64,000 nt of DNA from Extibacter muris (lineage in GTDB: Bacteria; Bacillota; Clostridia; Lachnospirales; Lachnospiraceae): positions 124,001 to 188,000 of the forward strand of contig NZ_SMMX01000002.1 of NCBI RefSeq assembly GCF_004345005.1, read 5' to 3'. The notes below the pieces were generated by a model. It did no database searches. It was not told where the DNA came from and saw nothing but the letters and a program-made list of their open reading frames with translations. Both the position numbers and the translations under genes were made by a program. This document shows positions 46,055-55,278 of the stretch, piece after piece; position 1 is the first letter of the stretch, and each line of letters opens with the position of its first letter.

Positions 46055-47791
46055 TTAATCCACTTCCTCAATTGCAGAGATATCGGAATCTATCACAAGG
46101 GAATAGTTCGTGTAATATATTACGAAGCCCGGCTTTGCTCCATTTGGCTTTTTGACATGTTTCTTTTCTATATAATCGATCTCCACCTTGTCGCTTCCGC
46201 GGCTTTTGGAGTAATACGCAGCCAGCCTGCCTGCCTCTTCAAAAGTAGTGTCGGGAAGCTCATTCCCCCCGCTTTTCACGATGACATGGGAGCCTGGGGA
46301 GCCCTTGGCGTGGAACCACCAGTCGTTTCCGTCCGCAAAGTGGAAGGTCAGCTCATCGTTCTGAAGGTTGTTTTTCCCTACATACATGTGGAAGCCGTCG
46401 CTTGAGATGTAGTGCAGGGGCCTGCTTGTCAGCCTGATTTTCTTTTTCGTATATTTTCTGCGTATATAACCGGACTGGGTCAGCTCTTCCTTGATCTGCA
46501 GCAGGTCGTCCTCATTTTGCGCGATATCGAGGGAATTGCTGATGGATTCCAGGTAACTTATGTCATCGGCGGTATCCTTTATGAGTCCGCTCAAAGCTTC
46601 AAACGTACGCTTCTGCTTATTGTACTTGTTAAAATACTTCTGGGCATTTTCCTGAGGGGTCAGATTCTTGTCCAACGGGATTGTCACATCTTCGTTCGTG
46701 TAGTAATTGAGGGCGGTAAGCTCAGAAGCGTCCTCCGGCAGATGATAACCGTACGTGTTGATCAGCTCGCCGTATACTTTGAACTTATCCCGGTTTTCCG
46801 TGTCTCTTAACTGCCGCTGCTGCAGATCATACTTTTTGCGGCTGCGCTCCAGCGCGGTCTGGACGACGTGGCGCAGATCCGCTGACTTCTGCCGGATGCG
46901 GGTCATCGTATTTTTGGCTGCATAAAAGGTACCAAGCAGCTCAGAGACAGAGGAATATTCCTGCCGCCGGTATGCTCCGTAATGGCTGAGCGGAAGGGCG
47001 GAGAAGTCCTTCGGGTCACTGCCGCTGTAATAGATGGCCGGTGCAAAGGTTTTGTTCTGCACTTGCTCGAAATAATAGCTGAACTGCCTGTACAGATGTG
47101 TCATCATATCATCCGACAAGTCTCTGGCAGTCATGGACGAGTCCAGCCCGGCCAGGTGGCACACTTCTTCCGCCGCAACGGGGCTGATACCGGTAAAGCA
47201 TAGATAGAGCGCCTTTCCGATTGGCGCCGGCCTGCTCTTTAATAAGGAGGCAAAGGAGGTCTTATCCGTATCCAGAGGATCCTGCTTTTCCATCGTGTCC
47301 GGTATAAAATACCGGCGTCCCGGCAATACTTCACGCACGGAACTCATCTGTGCGGATACATGCTTGATGCTGTCTATTATCATGCCTTTGTCGTCGCAGA
47401 AGATGATGTTGCTGTGCTTTCCCATGATTTCTACTATGAGCGTCTTTTTACACAGGTCGCCGAGTTCATCCAGATGCTCGATATCAATATGGATAATACG
47501 CTCCAGCTTTGGCTGCGATATAGCGGTTATCCTCCCGCCTCCGATATGTTTTCTGAGCAGCATGCAGAAGCCGGGTGCGGTCATAGGGCTCGGTTTGTTC
47601 TCGGCCGTAAGATATATGAGTGGAAGAGAGGCGCTGGCAGAGATGTAAAGCCTACGCTGTCCTGCCGGCGTCTTTACCGTGAGCAGCAGTTCGTCGCTTT
47701 CCGGCTGGGCTATCTTGGCTATGCGTCCGTCTGTCAGGTTCTCATCCAGTTCTTTTACTAAAGCGGCAATCGTTATTCCGTCAAAAGCCAT
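46055..47791 (-). CDS. rqcH: Rqc2/RqcH-type NFACT ribosome quality-control protein
   Basis: Directs C-terminal alanine tailing of stalled nascent chains on 50S subunits; formerly called a fibronectin-binding protein. 578 residues: NFACT-N domain (about 1-200), helical and coiled-coil middle (about 270-430) and C-terminal NFACT-R domain with the FHAKGSPGSHVIV segment (about 490). Promoter and ribosome-binding site face the yicC promoter across a 210-base gap. Confidence 0.92.
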   Translation of the reverse strand: MAFDGITIAALVKELDENLTDGRIAKIAQPESDELLLTVKTPAGQRRLYISASASLPLIYLTAENKPSPMTAPGFCMLLRKHIGGGRITAISQPKLERIIHIDIEHLDELGDLCKKTLIVEIMGKHSNIIFCDDKGMIIDSIKHVSAQMSSVREVLPGRRYFIPDTMEKQDPLDTDKTSFASLLKSRPAPIGKALYLCFTGISPVAAEEVCHLAGLDSSMTARDLSDDMMTHLYRQFSYYFEQVQNKTFAPAIYYSGSDPKDFSALPLSHYGAYRRQEYSSVSELLGTFYAAKNTMTRIRQKSADLRHVVQTALERSRKKYDLQQRQLRDTENRDKFKVYGELINTYGYHLPEDASELTALNYYTNEDVTIPLDKNLTPQENAQKYFNKYNKQKRTFEALSGLIKDTADDISYLESISNSLDIAQNEDDLLQIKEELTQSGYIRRKYTKKKIRLTSRPLHYISSDGFHMYVGKNNLQNDELTFHFADGNDWWFHAKGSPGSHVIVKSGGNELPDTTFEEAGRLAAYYSKSRGSDKVEIDYIEKKHVKKPNGAKPGFVIYYTNYSLVIDSDISAIEEVD

Positions 47792-47905
47792 GTCAATCCT
47801 TCCTTTCCTTCATCGGTTATGTTTCCACGGTACGGGGATTCGCTGCCCCGCAGGCAGACACTAAGATGATTATACAGGACTTGGCAAATACAGGCAAGGA
47901 AACAA

Positions 47906-47934
47906 TTGACGTAATTTTGCAAATAGATTATAAT
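47906..47934 (+). promoter_or_regulatory. Consensus sigma-A promoter of the yicC-gmk-rpoZ operon
   Basis: TTGACG (47906-47911), a 17-base spacer and TATAAT (47929-47934), one mismatch from perfect consensus. Confidence 0.8.
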
Positions 47935-48001
47935 AAACGGTGATTGTTACGAGGTTCTAGCAGAGTACAATACGACGAATATATAAAAAGAGGTTTATAT
48001 C

Positions 48002-48883
48002 ATGATTAAGAGTATGACAGGTTTCGGGCGCTGTGAGATTATGGAAGGTGAGCGCAGATTCGCCGTCGAGATGAAAGGTGTGAACCACCGCTATCTGGAC
48101 ATGAATATCCGGATGCCGAAGAAACTGAATTTTTTTGAGACTTCCATACGCAGCCTACTCAAGAAATCGATACTGAGGGGCAAGGTAGACCTGTTTATCA
48201 CATATGAAGATTCTTCGGAGAGCCAGGTTGCCCTGAAGTATAATGAGACGCTGGCAGGCGAATACCTCACATATTTCAAGCAGATGGAGGAGGCTTTTTC
48301 GCTGGAGAATGACATCCGCGTATCTACATTATCACGTTATCCTGAAGTGCTTTCCATGGAGGAGCAGGCTGTCGATGAAGAGGAATTGTGGTATGGGCTT
48401 AGGCAGGCGCTTAACGGTGCCATAAGGCAGTTCGTAGAGACCCGCACGCTGGAAGGGGAGAATCTGAAGCAAGATATCGTAAGCAAGCTGGACGGGATGC
48501 TTGGGCTTGTCGCATACATAGAAGAACGCTCTCCTGAGATCGTAGCTGCATACCGGCAGAAGCTGGAAGAGAAGGTTAAGGAGCTGCTGGAGGACGCCCA
48601 GATGGACGAAGGCCGTATCGCTGCTGAAGTCGTTATATTTGCGGATAAGATATGTACGGACGAAGAAATAGTCAGATTGAAAAGCCATATCGAACACATG
48701 AAGGAGACACTTAAGTCAGAAGAGGCGGGGATAGGGCGCAAGCTGGACTTCATCGCCCAGGAGATGAACCGTGAGGCGAATACGATCCTCTCGAAAGCGA
48801 ATGACCTGGAGGTCTCCAACCGTGCCATCGATTTGAAGACAGAGATAGAAAAAGTCCGTGAGCAGATTCAGAATATCGAGTAG
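48002..48883 (+). CDS. yicC: YicC family endoribonuclease-like protein
   Basis: 293 residues starting with the family signature MIKSMTGFGRCE and ending with the KTEIEKVREQIQNIE tail. YicC-type proteins have been reported as endoribonucleases that affect small-RNA stability and stationary-phase survival. It stands directly before gmk and rpoZ in the normal Firmicutes order, though the small remA gene often found between yicC and gmk is missing here. Confidence 0.93.
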   Translation: MIKSMTGFGRCEIMEGERRFAVEMKGVNHRYLDMNIRMPKKLNFFETSIRSLLKKSILRGKVDLFITYEDSSESQVALKYNETLAGEYLTYFKQMEEAFSLENDIRVSTLSRYPEVLSMEEQAVDEEELWYGLRQALNGAIRQFVETRTLEGENLKQDIVSKLDGMLGLVAYIEERSPEIVAAYRQKLEEKVKELLEDAQMDEGRIAAEVVIFADKICTDEEIVRLKSHIEHMKETLKSEEAGIGRKLDFIAQEMNREANTILSKANDLEVSNRAIDLKTEIEKVREQIQNIE

Positions 48884-48897
48884 AGAGGTAGTAATCT

Positions 48898-49518
48898 ATG
48901 AATAAGAAAGGAATCCTCACCGTGGTGTCCGGTTTTTCCGGTGCCGGCAAGGGGACGATCATGAAAGAGCTGCTGAAGAAGTATGGCTGCTATGCCCTGT
49001 CTGTTTCAGCGACTACGAGAGCCCCGCGTCCGGGCGAAGCCGACGGGCGGGAATATTTCTTCAAAACAAAAGAAGAATTTGAAAAAATGATTGCACAAGA
49101 CGAGTTGATAGAGTATGCTAGTTACGTAAATAACTATTACGGAACACCGAAGGCATATGTAGAAGAACAGCTTAAGGCCGGGAAAGACGTGATACTCGAA
49201 ATCGAGATACAAGGAGCGCTCAAGGTGAAGGCGAAGATGCCGGACACCTTGCTTCTGTTTGTCACGCCGCCGTCTGTAGAGGAGCTTAGGAGGCGTCTCG
49301 TCGGAAGGGGTACAGAGACGATGGAGGTCATCGAATCCCGTCTGAAACGTGCCGCTGAAGAGGCGGAAGGCATGGATAAGTATGATTATCTTATCGTGAA
49401 CGACAAGCTGGGCATATGCGTGGAAGATGTACATGAGATTATCAGAGGGGAACATATGAGAAGTTCCCGTAATGCAGCATTTATAGAGCATATGAAGGAA
49501 GAGTTGAAAGGAGAATAG
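48898..49518 (+). CDS. gmk: Guanylate kinase
   Basis: Phosphorylates GMP to GDP. 206 residues with the P-loop SGFSGAGKGTI (about residues 10-20), the GMP-binding SATTRAPRPGE (about 38-48) and EIQGALKVK lid region (about 100). AGAGAGGTAGTAATCT precedes the ATG. Confidence 0.96.
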   Translation: MNKKGILTVVSGFSGAGKGTIMKELLKKYGCYALSVSATTRAPRPGEADGREYFFKTKEEFEKMIAQDELIEYASYVNNYYGTPKAYVEEQLKAGKDVILEIEIQGALKVKAKMPDTLLLFVTPPSVEELRRRLVGRGTETMEVIESRLKRAAEEAEGMDKYDYLIVNDKLGICVEDVHEIIRGEHMRSSRNAAFIEHMKEELKGE

Positions 49519-49521
49519 TGT

Positions 49522-49764
49522 ATGTTGCATCCATCTTACACAGATTTAATGAAAGTGGTCAACAAAGATGTAGAAGAAGGCGAGACAAAGATCGTCAACA
49601 GCCGTTATTCTATCGTCATGGCTACGGCTAAGCGGGCAAGAGAGATAATCGACGGCTCCATGCCGCTTGTAAGTATGAAGAATGGAGAGAAACCCCTCTC
49701 TGTCGCGATTGACGAGCTGAACTGCGGCAAGATCACCGTAGTCGGCGAAGAGGAAGACAACTAA
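49522..49764 (+). CDS. rpoZ: RNA polymerase omega subunit
   Basis: 80 residues with the omega signature SRYSIVMATAKRAREI (about residues 27-42). Supports RNA polymerase assembly. Three bases after gmk, as in most Firmicutes. Confidence 0.93.
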   Translation: MLHPSYTDLMKVVNKDVEEGETKIVNSRYSIVMATAKRAREIIDGSMPLVSMKNGEKPLSVAIDELNCGKITVVGEEEDN

Positions 49765-49835
49765 GGAAAGATAAAGATGAGGCAGGTGCCCGGGCGGTAT
49801 CTGCCTTTCTGACTATAAATGAGGAGACCTTACCT

Positions 49836-51161
49836 ATGAACATATTGTTTATTTCCCTCGGCTGTGATAAGAACCTCGTAGATTCAGAAGTGATGCTGGG
49901 GCTTCTTGACAGGGAGGGCTATCAGATTGTGGACGATGAGGCGGAGGCAGATGTCATCGTCGTGAATACGTGCTGCTTCATCCATGACGCAAAAGAGGAG
50001 AGCATCCAGGCGATTCTTGAAGCGGCGGAGTATAAGGAGACGGGAAGGCTGAAGGCGCTTATCGTCACCGGCTGTCTGGCGCAGCGTTATCAGAAGGAGA
50101 TTGCAGAAGAGATACCGGAAGTAGACGCTGTACTAGGTACAGCATCTTATGATAAGATAGCAGAAGCCGTGAAGGAAGCGCTTGCAGGGCATCCGTGCAT
50201 GGAGATGGAAGACATAGACGCCCTTCCGCTTGTAGACGCAAAGCGTCTCGTTACGACCGGCGGGCATTACGCTTACCTTAAGATAGCCGAAGGGTGCGAC
50301 AAGCACTGCACCTACTGCATCATCCCGAAGATAAGGGGCAATTTCCGCAGCGTGCCGATGGAACGTCTGGTGAAAGAGGCGGAAGCACTGGCCGGACAGG
50401 GGGTGAAAGAGCTTATTCTCGTAGCCCAGGAGACGACGCTTTACGGAAAGGACATATACGGCGAAAAGTCTCTCCACCGCCTGCTCAGGGAACTGTGCAC
50501 GATTAAGGGGCTGCGGTGGATCCGGATCCTGTACTGCTATCCGGAAGAAATCTATGATGAGCTCATACAGGTTATAAAGGAAGAAAAGAAAATCTGCCAT
50601 TATCTGGATCTTCCTATCCAGCATGCCAACGACGAGATATTAAGACGGATGGGAAGGAGCACGAGCAAGCAGCAGCTTACGGAGGTCATCCATAAGCTGA
50701 GGGAGGAAATCCCTGATATCACGCTTAGGACGACGCTCATCACAGGCTTTCCCGGAGAGACGGATGCACAGCATGAGGAATTGATGGAATTCATAGATGA
50801 GATGGAATTTGAACGGCTCGGCGTATTTACCTATTCGCCGGAAGAAGATACGCCCGCTGCCGTGATGCCGGACCAGATTCCGGAAGAGAGGAAGGCGGAC
50901 CGCCAGGCCGAACTGATGGAGCTTCAGCAGGATATCGTCTTTGAACAGGCGGACGCGATGGTCGGCAGAAAGGTGCTCGTCATGATTGAGGGCAAGGTTG
51001 CCGACGAGGATGCATACGTCGGAAGGACGTATAAGGATGCCCCGGGGGTTGACGGGCTTATATTTATCAATACGGAAGAAGAACTGATGTCCGGAGACTT
51101 TGCCATGGCGGAAGTGACCGGGGCCTTAGAATATGATTTGATAGGAGAGTTGATATCATGA
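49836..51161 (+). CDS. rimO: Ribosomal protein S12 methylthiotransferase
   Basis: Radical-SAM enzyme that methylthiolates an Asp of S12. 441 residues: N-terminal UPF0004 domain with cysteines in SLGCDKN, NTCCFI and TGCLAQR; radical-SAM cluster CDKHCTYCIIP (about residues 150-160); C-terminal TRAM domain (about 370-440). GAGGAGACC precedes the ATG. It overlaps pgsA by four bases. Confidence 0.95.
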   Translation: MNILFISLGCDKNLVDSEVMLGLLDREGYQIVDDEAEADVIVVNTCCFIHDAKEESIQAILEAAEYKETGRLKALIVTGCLAQRYQKEIAEEIPEVDAVLGTASYDKIAEAVKEALAGHPCMEMEDIDALPLVDAKRLVTTGGHYAYLKIAEGCDKHCTYCIIPKIRGNFRSVPMERLVKEAEALAGQGVKELILVAQETTLYGKDIYGEKSLHRLLRELCTIKGLRWIRILYCYPEEIYDELIQVIKEEKKICHYLDLPIQHANDEILRRMGRSTSKQQLTEVIHKLREEIPDITLRTTLITGFPGETDAQHEELMEFIDEMEFERLGVFTYSPEEDTPAAVMPDQIPEERKADRQAELMELQQDIVFEQADAMVGRKVLVMIEGKVADEDAYVGRTYKDAPGVDGLIFINTEEELMSGDFAMAEVTGALEYDLIGELIS

Positions 51162-51700
51162 ATTTACCAAATAAGCTGACTGTACTCAGAATAATTATGG
51201 TTCCGTTTTTTGTCCTGTTTATGCTGACAGACATAGGTGGGGCTGCCAACAAGTGGATCGCGCTTGTACTTTTCTGCGTCGCAAGCCTCACTGACTTGCT
51301 GGACGGAAAGATCGCGAGGGCGAGGAACCTTGTGACAAACTTCGGAAAATTTATGGATCCCCTGGCAGACAAGCTGCTTGTCTGCTCTGCGATGATATGC
51401 CTCATCCCGCTCGGCAAGCTGGACGCGTGGATCGTCATCGTAATCATCTCCCGTGAGTTCATCATCAGCGGCTTCCGGCTTGTCGCGTCCGACAGCGGCA
51501 TCGTCATTGCCGCAAGCTACTGGGGGAAGTTCAAGACCGTGTCCCAGATGTTTATGATCATCCTGCTCATCGCGGATCTCGGAGGAGTGTTTGACATGAT
51601 TGGAACTGTGCTTATATGGGTATCCTTAGTATTGACAGTTGTGTCACTGGTCGATTATGTTGCAAAGAACAAGGAAGTATTAACACAGGGAGGCATGTAA
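51158..51700 (+). CDS. pgsA: CDP-diacylglycerol-glycerol-3-phosphate 3-phosphatidyltransferase
   Basis: Membrane enzyme of phosphatidylglycerol synthesis. 180 residues with the CDP-alcohol transferase motif spread over DLLDGKIARARNLVTNFGKFMDPLAD (its D-G-A-R-G-D-D skeleton around residues 47-70) and four to five hydrophobic helices. The rimO-pgsA-cinA order is common in Clostridia. Confidence 0.94.
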   Translation: MNLPNKLTVLRIIMVPFFVLFMLTDIGGAANKWIALVLFCVASLTDLLDGKIARARNLVTNFGKFMDPLADKLLVCSAMICLIPLGKLDAWIVIVIISREFIISGFRLVASDSGIVIAASYWGKFKTVSQMFMIILLIADLGGVFDMIGTVLIWVSLVLTVVSLVDYVAKNKEVLTQGGM

Positions 51701-51702
51701 AC

Positions 51703-52950
51703 ATGACAGTAGAACTGATATCGGTAGGGACGGAAATCCTGCTTGGCAATATCGTAAATACAAACGCGGCGTATCTTGCGGAAAAATGTGCGCTGCTCGG
51801 GCTGTCCTGCTACCATCAGAGTGCGGTCGGGGATAATGAAGAGAGGCTTAACGAGGCAATCAGGCTTGCACTTTCCCGCTCGGATATCGTCATCTTAAGC
51901 GGAGGCCTTGGACCGACGAAAGATGACATTACAAAGGAGGTAGCTGCCAAGGTATTTGGACGGGAGATAAAAGAGGACGCACATACGAAAGAACGGATAC
52001 AAGAATATTTCCGTCAGGTACACAGCGGCCAGATAACATCGAACAACTGGAAACAGGCAATGGTTCCGGAAGGAGCCATCGTGGTGGACAACCATAACGG
52101 CACGGCACCCGGACTGATTATTGAAGAAGACGGTAAGGCCGCCATACTGCTGCCGGGACCTCCAAATGAAATAAAGCCTATGTTCGAGCAGGACATTGCT
52201 TCCTATCTCAACAAGCTCCAGCCGGAGGGCATCTATTCCAAGATGGTCAAGATCTGTTCCATCGGAGAGAGCAAGGCGGAGACGATGGTCTCTGACCTGA
52301 TGGATACGCAGACGAACCCTACGCTGGCCCCATACGCCAAGACAGGGGAAGTCCACTTCCGTGTGACGGCGCGGGCTAAGAGCGAGGAAGAGGCAGAAGA
52401 GCTGATGAAGCCGATGGTTGATGAACTGTACAAACGGTTTGGAGATAAGATATATACGACGGAAGAGGAGGTGACATTGGAAGAGGCTATTGTCGAGCTT
52501 CTGAAAGAGAAGAACCTTCTCGTGACGACGGCAGAGTCCTGTACCGGAGGCCTGCTGGCCGGCCGGCTTCTGAACGTGGCAGGGGCGTCCGCCGTCTACA
52601 AAGAGGGATATATCACCTATTCCAATGACGCCAAAGAACGGATTCTCGATGTGAAGAAGGAGACGCTGATGGAGTACGGTGCCGTGAGCCCGCAGACAGC
52701 ATATGAGATGGCAGCGGGAGCGGCAAAGGCCGCAGGCGCGGATGCGGCGCTCAGCGTAACCGGTATCGCGGGACCCGGAGGCGGAACGAAAGAGAAGCCG
52801 GTAGGCCTTGTCTATGTAGGATGCTGCGTAAAGGGGAATGTACGTGTGGAGGAATTCTATTTTACAGGCAGCCGTGATAAGAACCGGGATTATTCTGTCG
52901 TCCGGGCGCTGACGCTGCTGCGGGAGGAACTGCTTAGATACCATTCATAA
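51703..52950 (+). CDS. cinA: CinA family nicotinamide-nucleotide amidohydrolase / competence-damage protein
   Basis: 415 residues: N-terminal MoCF-like domain (VGTEILLGNI at about residue 8, LSGGLGPTKDD at about 65) and C-terminal NMN deamidase domain (TAESCTGGLL about 275, SVTGIAGPGGGT about 355). It hydrolyses NMN in the pyridine-nucleotide salvage cycle. ATG 51703 follows CAGGGAGGC; the longer reading from 51616 overlaps pgsA. Confidence 0.94.
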   Translation: MTVELISVGTEILLGNIVNTNAAYLAEKCALLGLSCYHQSAVGDNEERLNEAIRLALSRSDIVILSGGLGPTKDDITKEVAAKVFGREIKEDAHTKERIQEYFRQVHSGQITSNNWKQAMVPEGAIVVDNHNGTAPGLIIEEDGKAAILLPGPPNEIKPMFEQDIASYLNKLQPEGIYSKMVKICSIGESKAETMVSDLMDTQTNPTLAPYAKTGEVHFRVTARAKSEEEAEELMKPMVDELYKRFGDKIYTTEEEVTLEEAIVELLKEKNLLVTTAESCTGGLLAGRLLNVAGASAVYKEGYITYSNDAKERILDVKKETLMEYGAVSPQTAYEMAAGAAKAAGADAALSVTGIAGPGGGTKEKPVGLVYVGCCVKGNVRVEEFYFTGSRDKNRDYSVVRALTLLREELLRYHS

Positions 52951-52963
52951 GGAGGCATAGCAT

Positions 52964-54433
52964 ATGGATACCAGGATTCTTAAGGAGCAGGAGCTTCTGC
53001 CGGCGCTTCATCTCGTATGGGAAGTGTTCGCAGAAGAAGTGGCGCCGTCATATTCTCCGGAAGGTGTGGAAAAGTTCCGGAATTTTATCAAATACGATAA
53101 CATATGTCCGATGTTCCGAAGAGGAGAGATCCTCTTCTTCGGCGCGTTCGAGGATAACGAGCTGAAAGGGACCATGGCTTTCCGACGGGACGGCCATATC
53201 AGCCTGTTCTTTGTAAGCCGGGACAGCCAGGGAAGAGGTATCGGGCGAAGCCTCTGTGAGGCAGCTGCGGCATACTGCGCACAGGTGCTTAGAGTAGACA
53301 AAGCGACAGTGAACGCAGCTCCCGGTGCAGTCGCGCATTACGAAAGCTTGGGCTTTCAGGCGGCAGGGGAAGAGCAGGTCGTCAACGGCATACGGTTCCT
53401 CCCTATGGAGCTTGCGATTGACAGAGCGGCATATCCATCCGCGGGAAAGAGCAGGACTCCTCTGATTGTGGGGATTGCCATAGGGAGCGTGCTGCTCCTG
53501 GCCATTCTCATATTCGGCATATCTATCGCTGTAAGAGGAATCGGCAGCTATATGCGGGAACGCCATTCCGACGTGTATGAAGAGCCCTATGGCGACAGGG
53601 ATAGACATGATTATGGGGATGACTTTGGCGGCCATAACCGGGGAGAGCATAACTGGGATGATTATGATGGCAGCTATGGCGATGGAGGAGCGCTGTCCGG
53701 GCTGGAGTCCGTCCCGGCATACGAGGCCGGCGATTTGGAATACGAGACAGAGGAACAGGTGTATGCGTATACAGACGATGAGAAGACATCCATGGTAGTA
53801 GATTTCCAGGTCAAATATCCCCAGATCAACGGTCTTGATGAAGAACTCGGTACAAAGGTCAACGGTGCGCTGAAAGAATGTGCCATGGAGACGGTGGATA
53901 AGATCTATACGAATCCGTCGGAGAGTGTGAAAGAAGGCGTTCTGGCCTCTGAATATCCGGCGCTCGTCAGTTATGTAGAGTACAAGATCAGCTATATCAA
54001 CAATGAGTTCGTCAGCGTCATATTCCAGGATTACAGCTACCAGGGGGACAGCAGTACATATTATGTGGATCTGAGGGCCAGGAACATAAGCCTCCGGGAC
54101 GGCACGGTATATAAAGTGAAGGATATCGTGAATACGGACGGGGCCTTTATGGACGAATGGATGGAAGGGATGAAGGATGAGGCGGATGACGGTTCGTTTC
54201 TTTCTGAACTGAGCCGGGAGCAGATGGAGAACGCGCTCAAAGGCGACAGCCAAGGCGGCGTGTATGTGGCTAACTTTTTTGCCGATGCGGACGGAATCGA
54301 GATAGGGTTCGATTTCAACTACGAAGCAGATGATCCGGACGACCACGGTTATGCTTGGGTGACGGCGCCATTTGATTTCAGCGACATTAGGGAATATAAG
54401 ACAAATAGCGCCTTCTGGGACGAGATTGATTAG
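52964..54433 (+). CDS. GNAT acetyltransferase / membrane anchor / RsiV-like (DUF3298) fusion protein
   Basis: 489 residues in three parts. Residues 1-150 are a GNAT domain with the acetyl-CoA loop SRDSQGRGIGRSLCEAA (about 87-103). Residues 165-190 form one membrane helix. After an Asp/Gly/His-rich linker (about 200-250), the C-terminal half resembles the DUF4163/DUF3298 domains of RsiV-type anti-sigma factors and secreted proteins. The topology puts the acetyltransferase inside and the DUF3298 part outside the cell. AAGGAGGC precedes the ATG. The fusion is unusual and the substrate unknown. Confidence 0.75.
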   Translation: MDTRILKEQELLPALHLVWEVFAEEVAPSYSPEGVEKFRNFIKYDNICPMFRRGEILFFGAFEDNELKGTMAFRRDGHISLFFVSRDSQGRGIGRSLCEAAAAYCAQVLRVDKATVNAAPGAVAHYESLGFQAAGEEQVVNGIRFLPMELAIDRAAYPSAGKSRTPLIVGIAIGSVLLLAILIFGISIAVRGIGSYMRERHSDVYEEPYGDRDRHDYGDDFGGHNRGEHNWDDYDGSYGDGGALSGLESVPAYEAGDLEYETEEQVYAYTDDEKTSMVVDFQVKYPQINGLDEELGTKVNGALKECAMETVDKIYTNPSESVKEGVLASEYPALVSYVEYKISYINNEFVSVIFQDYSYQGDSSTYYVDLRARNISLRDGTVYKVKDIVNTDGAFMDEWMEGMKDEADDGSFLSELSREQMENALKGDSQGGVYVANFFADADGIEIGFDFNYEADDPDDHGYAWVTAPFDFSDIREYKTNSAFWDEID

Positions 54434-54528
54434 GCAATTTGTTAATTGACGAATGTCGAAAATTATGAGAAAATAAACCCAGTATGGTGTTAAAGATATA
54501 ACGATGCATATTTGAAAGGAGTTTTATA

Positions 54529-55221
54529 ATGATTTATTCACATGAAGTAGAAATGATGTGTCCAGTGGCTCAAGGTGCGAATCACGGACCAGCTCCGATT
54601 CCGGAAGAAGCAAAATGGGTACAGGCAAAAGAAGTGAAAGATATCTCTGGTCTGACACACGGCGTAGGCTGGTGTGCTCCTCAGCAGGGGACATGCAAGC
54701 TGACATTGAATGTAAAGGAAGGCATTATCCAGGAAGCGCTCGTAGAGACTATCGGATGTTCAGGCATGACGCATTCTGCTGCTATGGCGTCTGAAATCCT
54801 TCCGGGCAAGACTATTTTAGAAGCGTTGAACACGGACCTTGTCTGTGATGCAATCAATACAGCTATGAGAGAATTGTTCCTGCAGATCGTATACGGAAGG
54901 ACACAGAGCGCCTTCTCAGAGGACGGGCTTCCGGTCGGCGCAGGCCTTGAAGACCTTGGAAAAGGACTCCGTTCCCAGGTCGGCACGATGTATGGTACAT
55001 TGGCAAAAGGTCCTCGTTACCTTGAAATGGCAGAAGGATATGTAACTGGAATCGCGTTGGACGACAACGATGAAATTATCGGCTACCAGTTCGTAAGCCT
55101 TGGCAAGCTTACTGACTTTATCAAAGCCGGCGACACCCCGAACGATGCATGGGAAAAAGCAAAAGGCCAGTATGGACGAGTAGCAGAAGCAGCCAAGATC
55201 ATAGACCCACGTAAGGAGTGA
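54529..55221 (+). CDS. Iron-sulfur cluster assembly scaffold-like protein (GGGtGRT partner)
   Basis: 230 residues with cysteines in MMCPVAQG (about residue 10), GWCAPQQGTC (about 48-57) and ETIGCSGMTHSA (about 77), the last recalling the NifU/IscU core. In anaerobes this protein is regularly followed by the GGGtGRT protein, as here. Both are highly conserved with no assigned biochemical role that I know of. AAAGGAG is well placed before the ATG. Confidence 0.85.
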   Translation: MIYSHEVEMMCPVAQGANHGPAPIPEEAKWVQAKEVKDISGLTHGVGWCAPQQGTCKLTLNVKEGIIQEALVETIGCSGMTHSAAMASEILPGKTILEALNTDLVCDAINTAMRELFLQIVYGRTQSAFSEDGLPVGAGLEDLGKGLRSQVGTMYGTLAKGPRYLEMAEGYVTGIALDDNDEIIGYQFVSLGKLTDFIKAGDTPNDAWEKAKGQYGRVAEAAKIIDPRKE

Positions 55222-55278
55222 TAACCGCTTATCACTAGTACATATAGGTAACAGAGATGAAATCAGGAGGACAAGTAA

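Noticed and set aside
51895-54346. Long minus-strand ORFs opposite cinA and the GNAT fusion
   Set aside because: Antisense shadows without start signals; plus-strand genes are conserved and correctly spaced.
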